12,012 nucleotides of DNA from positions 1 through 12,012 of the forward strand of contig JAICQE010000141.1 in assembly GCA_025938035.1 (NCBI GenBank), written 5' to 3'. Position 1 is the stretch's first letter; each line of letters starts with the position of its first letter. The DNA is from Vicinamibacteria bacterium. GTDB taxonomy: Bacteria > Acidobacteriota > Vicinamibacteria > Vicinamibacterales > UBA2999. The notes under the pieces were generated by a model. That model was not told the origin of the DNA and made no database searches. It saw nothing but the letters and a program-made list of their open reading frames with translations. Of this stretch, positions 6,724 to 12,012 are shown piece by piece. A program made the translations under genes and the position numbers.

Positions 6724-6804
6724 AATTCTGGATACAGAATGCAGAATTCAGACACGGCCCGAAAAGCCCCGATCACCTGCATTCTGCATTCTGAATTCTG
6801 CATT
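6724..6804. repeat. Inverted repeat of heptamer tandem arrays in the nuoB-nuoC gap
   Basis: Two 28-base arms (6724-6751 and 6777-6804) flank a 25-base spacer. The right arm is four clean 7-base units, CTGCATT three times and CTGAATT once. The left arm is the inverted counterpart with units AATGCAG and AATTCAG plus two degraded units. Paired end to end, 23 of 28 positions match; an offset pairing gives a perfect 14-base stem (6738-6751 with 6791-6804). The element fills 81 of the 105 bases between nuoB and nuoC, 14 bases from the nuoB stop and 10 from the nuoC ATG. The arms are A/T-rich while the spacer is GC-rich like the genome. Role unknown to me. Confidence 0.88.
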
Positions 6805-6818
6805 TCAACGCGCGAGCC

Positions 6819-7301
6819 TCACGCTCGCGACCGGGCGATCTTGTTCTGCAGCTGCACGATTCCGTAGATCAGCGACTCCGGACGCGGCGGACAACCGGGC
6901 ACGTACACGTCCACAGGCACGACCTGGTCGACCCCCTGGACGATGGCGTAGTTGTCGAAGACGCCGCCAATGGACGCGCAGGCGCCCATGGAGATGACCC
7001 ACTTCGGATCGGGCATCTGGTCGTACACCCGGCGCATCGCCGGCGCCATCTTCCTGGACAGCCGGCCGGCGACAATCATCAAATCCGACTGGCGCGGCGA
7101 GCCACGGAAGACTTCAGCACCGAAGCGCGCGATGTCGTAGCGGCTCGCGGCCATGGCCATCATCTCGATGGCGCAGCAGGCCAGGCCGAACTGCGCCGGC
7201 CAGATCGCCGATCGCCTCGCCCACTGCACGACTTTCTCCACGGTGGTGGTCAGCAGCGGCAGCTCGGGGTCGAGGCCGTGATCGTGTGCTTCAGGTGCCA
7301 T
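6819..7301 (-). CDS. nuoB: NADH-quinone oxidoreductase subunit B
   Basis: The PSST-type subunit that carries the terminal [4Fe-4S] cluster N2, which passes electrons to quinone. It has 160 residues. The four cluster ligands are the tandem pair C42-C43 ([11 protein letters not shown]), C108 ([10 protein letters not shown]) and C137 (VPGCPPRPE), all as expected. ATG at 7301 starts 2 bases after the nuoA stop. The frame stays open upstream to 7580 but the extra residues are nuoA read in another frame, so I rejected the extension. GGAAGG lies about 13 bases upstream, rather far, so coupling with nuoA may help translation. NuoB's normal electron donor NuoI is not encoded in this window. Confidence 0.98.
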   Translation of the reverse strand: MAPEAHDHGLDPELPLLTTTVEKVVQWARRSAIWPAQFGLACCAIEMMAMAASRYDIARFGAEVFRGSPRQSDLMIVAGRLSRKMAPAMRRVYDQMPDPKWVISMGACASIGGVFDNYAIVQGVDQVVPVDVYVPGCPPRPESLIYGIVQLQNKIARSRA

Positions 7302-7303
7302 GA

Positions 7304-7705
7304 CTACGCCGCCTTCCGCTCCGCCTGCCCGCGTCCGCGCCGCACGGCGGAAGGCCCCCAGTCGAGCAGTCCCTTGCGCCAGACGTAGATGTAGCCGACG
7401 GCGAGGATCAGGAAAAACGTCAGGATCTGGGCAAATCCAAACCAGCCGAGGTCGCGCAACGCCAGCGCCCAGGGATAGAGGAAGGCGATCTCGATGTCGA
7501 AGAGCAGAAAGATCATCGCCACCAGATAGAACTTGACCGAGTGGCGCTCCCGCGCGTCGCCGACAGCAGGCATCCCGCACTCATACGGCGCAAGCTTTTC
7601 GGGAGTCGGGTTTTTAGGGCCGAGGAGGATCGAGAGGCCGATCATCACGCCCGCAAAGCCGACGCCCAGGGCGATCATGATCACTACACCTAGCCAGCCG
7701 TCCAT
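7304..7705 (-). CDS. nuoA: NADH-quinone oxidoreductase subunit A
   Basis: A three-helix membrane subunit whose TM1-TM2 loop takes part in the quinone-reduction relay. It has 133 residues. [10 protein letters not shown] (37-46) contains the conserved cysteine C43, and [20 protein letters not shown] (57-76) is the diagnostic TM2. The C-terminus ends in an arginine- and lysine-rich tail. ATG at 7705 is preceded by GAGGG with a 4-base spacer. This is the first gene of the operon, with a divergently transcribed gene upstream, so the operon promoter should lie in 7706-7918. Identity is secure. Confidence 0.98.
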   Translation of the reverse strand: MDGWLGVVIMIALGVGFAGVMIGLSILLGPKNPTPEKLAPYECGMPAVGDARERHSVKFYLVAMIFLLFDIEIAFLYPWALALRDLGWFGFAQILTFFLILAVGYIYVWRKGLLDWGPSAVRRGRGQAERKAA

Positions 7706-7827
7706 GCGACCCTCAAGATAGCGTGGTCCCGGCGCGGTACCGGGGAAGGAATCGTTGGAACGCTCGTGACGAAGCTCGCCTCGCTGCCCACAGGCGCGCT
7801 TGTGAAGAGTTTCCCAAACCTGTTCAT

Positions 7828-7854
7828 GCTATAGAACGCCGCCCGCTCCGTCAA
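7828..7854 (-). promoter_or_regulatory. Possible sigma-70-type promoter for the nuo operon
   Basis: On the minus strand TTGACG (7854-7849) resembles a -35 box at five of six positions. TATAGC (7833-7828) is a moderate -10 box. The spacer is 15 bases, shorter than the usual 17, which weakens the call. Transcription from here would give a leader of about 115 bases before nuoA. The rest of the divergent gap 7706-7918 shows no convincing promoter for the plus-strand gene and no other clear signal. Confidence 0.35.
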
Positions 7855-7918
7855 TTGCCGTAAGATCGCTTGCGCCTGCGGAGGAGTGGGGCTCTTCAAG
7901 GCATATGCGAGGCAGCTC

Positions 7919-10045
7919 ATGAGATTGCGCGTGTCCGCCCTCCTGATCCTCCTGACTCTGTCTGTTCTCGCCGCTGGCGCTCAGCAGCCCTCGCCGCAAC
8001 CAACAATCGATACCCCGATCTTTCGCTCCACCATCGACGCGATCGAGCTCGACGCGTTCGTCGTTGACGCGGAAGGCAACCCGGTCACCGACCTGACGGC
8101 GGACGACTTCGAGATCTTCGCCGACGGCACGCTGCAGGAACTGACGGCGTTTGCCGCCGTCAACATCCCGATCGAACGGATTGAACGCGGCTCCGCAGTC
8201 CCCGTCGCGCCGGACGTGCGCACGAACGAGCACCGCGAAGGCCGAATCTACCTCTTCGCCATCGACGAGATTCCTGGAAATCTCGCGCCCCGGCTTCGGC
8301 TTCGTCTGCGTGAATTCGTCGAGGAGCACTTCAGCGCAAACGATACCGCGGCGATTGTCTACGTCGGTCGCGGCAGATCCACGGACGGCCAGGACTTTAC
8401 CAGCGATAAAGCCGCGCTCCTGCGCTCGATCGACCGGGTGAGCGGCGGATTCGGCGGCGGCGATCTGGAGGCCGCCGCGCGGCCGACGGTGCGCCCCAAT
8501 CCAAACGGCGATCAGGCCCTGGTCACGACCGAAGCCGGGGCCGCGGGCGCCATCGCCGGCATCGGCACAGTGACCGACACCGCCCAGATCAACGCCGCGA
8601 ACGCGGCCAGCTATCTGCTCGAACGGGAATCGGAGTTCCTGCTGCGGTCGCGGATGCTGAGCCTCCGCTCGTTGACCGAGTTCATGGCGAACATGCGCGG
8701 CCGGCGCAAGTCGATCATTTACGTCACCACGGGTCTGGGGGCCAGCGTCTACGAGGCGCTCGACTACGAAGGCGGCATCCGCAGCATCGCCATTGAAGAC
8801 TTGCACGCCGCGATTACCGCGGCGACGCGCGGGAACGTGTCGATCTACCCGATGGATCCGGGCGGGATCGTGCCCGGGCGCGACGTCACCGAGATAGCGG
8901 CGGCAAACCCCGACAACACCGTCCCCGAACCATCGATCACGTCGATCGGCCGGATGCAGGACCTGCGCGCCCTCGCCGACACGACCGGCGGCTTTGCCAT
9001 CGTCATCACCAACAGCTTCAACGACGCGTTCACGCGCGTCGTGCGCGAAAACAGCTCGTACTACATCCTTGGATTCTCGACCACGCCGCAGACCGACGGA
9101 CGGTTCCACTCGGTGGAGATTCGCGTGAAACGCCCCGGGCTGCAGGTGCGATCGCGTGGCGGCTATCTGGCACCGCTGCGCCGCAAGACGCCGATCATCA
9201 CGCGCGCGACGACGCTTGCGCCGGCAATCGTCGACGCCCTGCAGAGCCCGATCGGTGTCGCCGGGGTCCCCATCCGGCTGTTCGCGGCGCCATACAAGGG
9301 AAGCGACCAGCTGGCGAAGGTGGCAATCGCGGCAGAGTTTGGCGTCGAGGCACTGAACCTCATCGAACGAAGCGGCCGTTTTACCGGCAACATCGCCGTC
9401 GCGCTGCGGCCGACGTCCGCGGAAGGGAAGCTCCTCGAAGGCCAGCGGCACGAGATGGGATTGGCACTGAAGCCGGAGACCTATGAAGTCACAAAGAAGC
9501 GGGGCGTCCGAGTGGTCACCGAAATGTCGCTTCCGCCCGGGAGGTACCAGCTTCGCGTGGCCGGCGGGCCGACCGTCGGCGCGGCCGGAAGCGTGACCTA
9601 CGACCTCGACATCCCGAGCTTCACCAAGGAGCCGCTGGTGATGAGCGGCGTCGCGCTGACCTCGTCGACGGCGGAGGAGACGGTTACCGTGTGGCCGAGC
9701 GCCGCGCGGCCTCTGGATACGCGCCTTCCGTCGCCCATCACCGTCGCACGTGAATTCTGGCCCGAGGAAACCCTCACCCTTTATGCGGAGGTGTACGAGA
9801 ACGGGCGGCGGCCGGCGCACACAATCGACTTCAAGGTCGATCTCCGTTCGGCTGCGGGACGTGTGATGTCCACCTTCACGGCGCGGCAGCCCTCGTCCAG
9901 CGGCAACGCGGGCAGCTACAGCTTTACTGCCCCGATCAGGCTCGAAGGCGTCGACCCCGGTTCATACCTGCTCCATGTGGCGGCAACGTCGAGCGCGGGC
10001 TCCAAGGCGACCGTCACGCGGGAAAGTCCGATCAGAGTGCGATAA
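7919..10045 (+). CDS. Exported VWFA-related domain protein (acidobacterial type)
   Basis: A secreted or periplasmic protein of 708 residues in the acidobacterial VWFA-related family (TIGR03436 type, by recollection of its motifs). The N-terminus MRLRVSALLILLTLSVLAAG is a Sec signal peptide, probably cut after AGA (residue 21). Next comes the family's opening beta-domain, FVVDAEGNPVTDLTADDFEI (47-66), then the VWA fold: YLFAIDEIPG (111-120), MRGRRKSIIYVTTGLG (259-274), NVSIYPMDPGG (306-316), and SSYYILGFS (379-387) with VKRPGLQVRSRGGYLAP (403-419). The metal site is not a classical DxSxS: D115 is followed by EIPG. Residues from about 430 are beta-rich and unassigned. I chose ATG at 7919 because GAGG lies 6 bases upstream; the GTG at 7886 directly abuts GGAGGA with no spacer and would add 11 residues before the signal peptide. 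The exact role in the cell is unknown; adhesion or protein binding is the usual guess. Confidence 0.9.
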   Translation: MRLRVSALLILLTLSVLAAGAQQPSPQPTIDTPIFRSTIDAIELDAFVVDAEGNPVTDLTADDFEIFADGTLQELTAFAAVNIPIERIERGSAVPVAPDVRTNEHREGRIYLFAIDEIPGNLAPRLRLRLREFVEEHFSANDTAAIVYVGRGRSTDGQDFTSDKAALLRSIDRVSGGFGGGDLEAAARPTVRPNPNGDQALVTTEAGAAGAIAGIGTVTDTAQINAANAASYLLERESEFLLRSRMLSLRSLTEFMANMRGRRKSIIYVTTGLGASVYEALDYEGGIRSIAIEDLHAAITAATRGNVSIYPMDPGGIVPGRDVTEIAAANPDNTVPEPSITSIGRMQDLRALADTTGGFAIVITNSFNDAFTRVVRENSSYYILGFSTTPQTDGRFHSVEIRVKRPGLQVRSRGGYLAPLRRKTPIITRATTLAPAIVDALQSPIGVAGVPIRLFAAPYKGSDQLAKVAIAAEFGVEALNLIERSGRFTGNIAVALRPTSAEGKLLEGQRHEMGLALKPETYEVTKKRGVRVVTEMSLPPGRYQLRVAGGPTVGAAGSVTYDLDIPSFTKEPLVMSGVALTSSTAEETVTVWPSAARPLDTRLPSPITVAREFWPEETLTLYAEVYENGRRPAHTIDFKVDLRSAAGRVMSTFTARQPSSSGNAGSYSFTAPIRLEGVDPGSYLLHVAATSSAGSKATVTRESPIRVR

Positions 10046-11695
10046 CTGAGCACGCAGCATTTTTTTGCGGCGACCGCGCTGGCGCTTTTCGTGGCGCTGA
10101 CCTCCACGCCCGTCTCCGCGCAGTCGGCCGCTCCAGCGGGACCGCCACGCGACCAACCCCGCATACAGACCGGCACCGGCGTCATTCGAGGCCGCATCCT
10201 GGGCCCCGACGCCATGCCGCTGCGCCGGGTTCAGGTACGGCTGACGCCAATGACGGTTGAGGCGATGGCGCCGCGAATGAGCGTCACCGGCGACGACGGC
10301 CGCTACGAATTCACGCAGCTGCCCGCCGGGCGGTATGGGCTGTCGGCATCAAAGGGCGGATACGTCAACATGGAGTACGGCCAGCGCCGCCCGTTCGAGA
10401 AAGGACGGCCCATCGACCTCTCGAGCAGTCAGGTCATGGATCGTGTCGATCTGATGCTGCCGCAAGGAGCAGTGGTGACGGGCCGGATCACGGACGAGAG
10501 CGGTGAGCCGGTTTCGAGTGCATCCGTACAGCTCTCCCGATATCGATACGTCAACGGCCGGCGGCAACTGATGGCGATATTCGGTGATTCGACAGACGAT
10601 CGCGGCGAGTTCAGGATTTTCGGCGTGCCACCGGCGGATTACTTCCTGTCAGCCGACGAGTCTGGTGACGTTGGCCGGTCCTCCGACCCGGTACGATCCG
10701 TCCGCACCTTCTTTCCGGGAACGGCGGCGGTCGCGGATGCGCAGCGCATCAGCGTGAAGCTCGGCGAGGAACTCTCAGGCCTGACGATCGGATTGATTCG
10801 CCAGCGCGTCGCATCCATCTCCGGCGTTGTGCGTTCGTCAACCGCGACGCCGGCAGGACTCACGATGGTGCTCGCCCGCCGGGCCGACGGCGGCGACGAC
10901 TGGCGCACGGGGTTGGCAGGCGCTGACGGTGCCTTTGCGATCACCGGCGTCCTTCCCGGCAGCTACATGGTGGAAGCGCGTTCGCCGTTCGGCACTGATC
11001 GTGCCTCGGCCCAGGTGACTGTGGATACCGCAGATGTCGCCGGGGTGGTCCTCACAATCTCCTCCGGCGCTGCTGCCCGCGGCCGGATTCGTTTCGAGGG
11101 CGGGTCGCCACCGCGTGATCTCTCGCCGTCGGGGGTGTTGCTGTTTGCGGTGTCGGCGACCGGCGGAGAGGGCGTCAACTCGCCCCAACCGGCGGTACGG
11201 AGTGACTGGACATTCGAACTGAGCGGCCTGCACGGCCCCCTCGTGCTCGCCGGAGGCGGCATGAACAACTGGGGCATCAAGACCATCTCCGTCGGCGGCA
11301 GCGATTTGACCGAATCGCCAATCGACTTCAGCAAGGGAGATGTCGAGGACATCGAGGTGCTGCTCACGAACCGGTACAGCGAAGTCGCCGGCCGCATCAC
11401 CGAAAGCCGCGGCGCCGTCGCCGGCGATGCGTCCGTCGTGATCTTTCCGGCGGACCCGGATAAATGGACGCCGCTCACGAGCCGAATCGCCTCCGCACGC
11501 CCCGACCAGCAGGGCCGGTTCAGTGTGAAGGGCCTGCAGGCCGGACGGTATCTCGCGATCGCTCTGGACTATCTGGAGGAGGGAGAAGAACACGATCCGG
11601 ACCTGCTGAAGGAATGGGCACGCGTGGCGACGACCTTCACGCTCGGCGATGGCGAATCACGAACAATCGATCTGAAGGTGACGCAGGCGAACTAA
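10046..11695 (+). CDS. Exported protein with five carboxypeptidase-regulatory-like repeats
   Basis: About 549 residues if begun at CTG 10046. Five tandem beta-sandwich units resemble the carboxypeptidase regulatory-like domain: about 45-103 (VIRGRILGPD to DDGRYEFTQLPAGRY), 143-203 (VVTGRITDESGEP to RGEFRIFGVPPADY), 255-311 (ASISGVV to GAFAITGVLPGSY), 342-402 (degenerate) and 446-506 (EVAGRITESRG to QGRFSVKGLQAGRY). No enzyme motif is visible; the likely role is as an extracellular binding or structural protein. The start is uncertain. GTG at 10091 would begin inside the hydrophobic core of a signal peptide and has no Shine-Dalgarno. Extending upstream in frame gives LSTQHFFAATALALFVALTS and then TPVSAQ, a complete signal sequence, but the only plausible codon is CTG, directly after the previous gene's TAA and in the same frame. 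The conservative start is 10091 (534 residues). Identity of the fold is good; function unknown. Confidence 0.82.
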   Translation: MSTQHFFAATALALFVALTSTPVSAQSAAPAGPPRDQPRIQTGTGVIRGRILGPDAMPLRRVQVRLTPMTVEAMAPRMSVTGDDGRYEFTQLPAGRYGLSASKGGYVNMEYGQRRPFEKGRPIDLSSSQVMDRVDLMLPQGAVVTGRITDESGEPVSSASVQLSRYRYVNGRRQLMAIFGDSTDDRGEFRIFGVPPADYFLSADESGDVGRSSDPVRSVRTFFPGTAAVADAQRISVKLGEELSGLTIGLIRQRVASISGVVRSSTATPAGLTMVLARRADGGDDWRTGLAGADGAFAITGVLPGSYMVEARSPFGTDRASAQVTVDTADVAGVVLTISSGAAARGRIRFEGGSPPRDLSPSGVLLFAVSATGGEGVNSPQPAVRSDWTFELSGLHGPLVLAGGGMNNWGIKTISVGGSDLTESPIDFSKGDVEDIEVLLTNRYSEVAGRITESRGAVAGDASVVIFPADPDKWTPLTSRIASARPDQQGRFSVKGLQAGRYLAIALDYLEEGEEHDPDLLKEWARVATTFTLGDGESRTIDLKVTQAN

Positions 11696-11710
11696 GGATC
11701 AAAAACCGTG

Positions 11711-11732
11711 GCTTCCGCGCTAAGGCGGAAGC
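11711..11732. terminator. Hairpin terminator between convergent genes
   Basis: A perfect 8-base stem, GCTTCCGC (11711-11718) with GCGGAAGC (11725-11732), closes a 6-base loop. Read on the minus strand it is followed after a few bases by a run of five T (rc of 11701-11705), which fits a rho-independent terminator for the nitroreductase-like gene, although the T run starts 5 bases after the stem. Read on the plus strand the following run is weak (GTTTCCC), so termination of the carboxypeptidase-repeat gene here is less certain. The stop codon of the minus-strand gene (11722-11720) lies in the loop. Confidence 0.6.
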
Positions 11733-12012
11733 TGCGTTTCCCACTCATATCCCGGCTCCGTCGTCAGCCGGTCGTCGTCAACAGGCATACCCATCGAGAA
11801 GTGGTAGAGGCTCTGCCACTCCGGCCCGGAAAGGCCCGCGGCCTCGTGGACGGGATCGTCGTAGAAGCAGCCGATACCGGTCGCGCGCGCGCCCGCCGCT
11901 TCCGCCTCGAGATACAGGACCTGACCCAGGATGCCCGCTTCCCAGAACAGCCGGCGGTAGAACCACTCGCCCCGTTCGCGCAGCGAAGAGACCAGCCGCG
12001 CGATCATTCCGA
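11720..12012 (-). CDS. SagB/nitroreductase-like flavoprotein, C-terminal part
   Basis: The last 96 residues of a protein that continues past the right edge. The segment FWEAGILGQVLYLEAEAAG followed by ATGIGCFYDDPVHEAAGL and then SLYHFSMGMPVDDDRL matches, from memory, the C-terminal part of SagB-type members of the FMN-dependent nitroreductase superfamily, in which GIGCF-(F/Y)-DD and LYHF are characteristic. These proteins oxidise heterocycles in peptide natural products or have unknown redox roles. The Met at 12007 is probably internal because the frame is open to the edge and a full family domain is much longer. It is convergent with the exported-protein genes and its stop lies in a hairpin loop. 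Substrate cannot be told from this fragment. Confidence 0.75.
   Translation of the reverse strand, partial: GMIARLVSSLRERGEWFYRRLFWEAGILGQVLYLEAEAAGARATGIGCFYDDPVHEAAGLSGPEWQSLYHFSMGMPVDDDRLTTEPGYEWETQLPP

Noticed and set aside
1004..6804. CRISPR array or insertion-sequence ends as explanation of the three repeats
   Set aside because: Units are 7 or 9 bases without spacers between them, each element has its own sequence, and no cas or transposase gene is present.
6819..7580. Longer start for nuoB at 7580
   Set aside because: The added residues are nuoA read out of frame; ATG 7301 gives the exact family N-terminus 2 bases after the nuoA stop.
7690..7920. A small minus-strand gene in the divergent gap
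   Set aside because: The 76-residue frame has no family resemblance or ribosome-binding site and overlaps the starts of both flanking genes.
7829..9820. An open minus-strand frame of about 663 codons antisense to the VWFA gene
   Set aside because: Composition is highly charged and low in plausible motifs; the plus-strand frame has a signal peptide, a ribosome-binding site and family motifs.

Overview
The window is a GC-rich (roughly 60-65% by eye) bacterial chromosome segment with two gene blocks and a fragment of a third. It most resembles Acidobacteriota, probably Vicinamibacteria. The lineage call rests on the VWFA-related lipoprotein-like protein family typical of acidobacteria, the neighbouring exported protein built from carboxypeptidase-regulatory-like beta-sandwich repeats, and the GC content. 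It is inference, not proof.

Minus strand, 1-7705: a respiratory complex I (NADH:quinone oxidoreductase) operon read right to left as nuoA, nuoB, nuoC, nuoD, nuoE, nuoF, nuoH, nuoJ, nuoK and the first 330 codons of nuoL. Presumably nuoL continues past the left edge, followed by nuoM and nuoN. The subunits present keep their expected cofactor ligands and proton-path residues. nuoG and nuoI are missing from their usual places: nuoF's TAA is followed at once by nuoH's GTG, and nuoH overlaps nuoJ by 8 bases. Without NuoG and NuoI there is no iron-sulfur wire from NuoF to NuoB, so both must be encoded elsewhere if this complex oxidises NADH.

Most junctions in the operon are 0-2 bases or overlapping. 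The three exceptions (B/C, E/F, K/L; 105-113 bases each) are each nearly filled by a long inverted repeat. The arms of each are built from short tandem units: period 7 at B/C and K/L, period 9 at E/F. The three elements have unrelated unit sequences but the same architecture and size (81-99 bases). This is the most unusual structure in the window.

Intergenic 7706-7918 separates the divergent blocks and probably carries the nuo promoter.

Plus strand, 7919-11695: two exported proteins in tandem. The first has a VWFA-related domain with a Sec signal peptide. The second has five carboxypeptidase-regulatory-like repeats. The second gene lies in the same reading frame, directly after the TAA of the first, and its signal peptide can only be completed by starting at an unusual CTG codon (10046) or another non-standard codon.

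Minus strand, 11720-12012: the C-terminal end of a SagB/nitroreductase-like flavoprotein, convergent with the exported-protein pair. A perfect 8-bp stem hairpin at 11711-11732 covers its stop codon and probably ends transcription.
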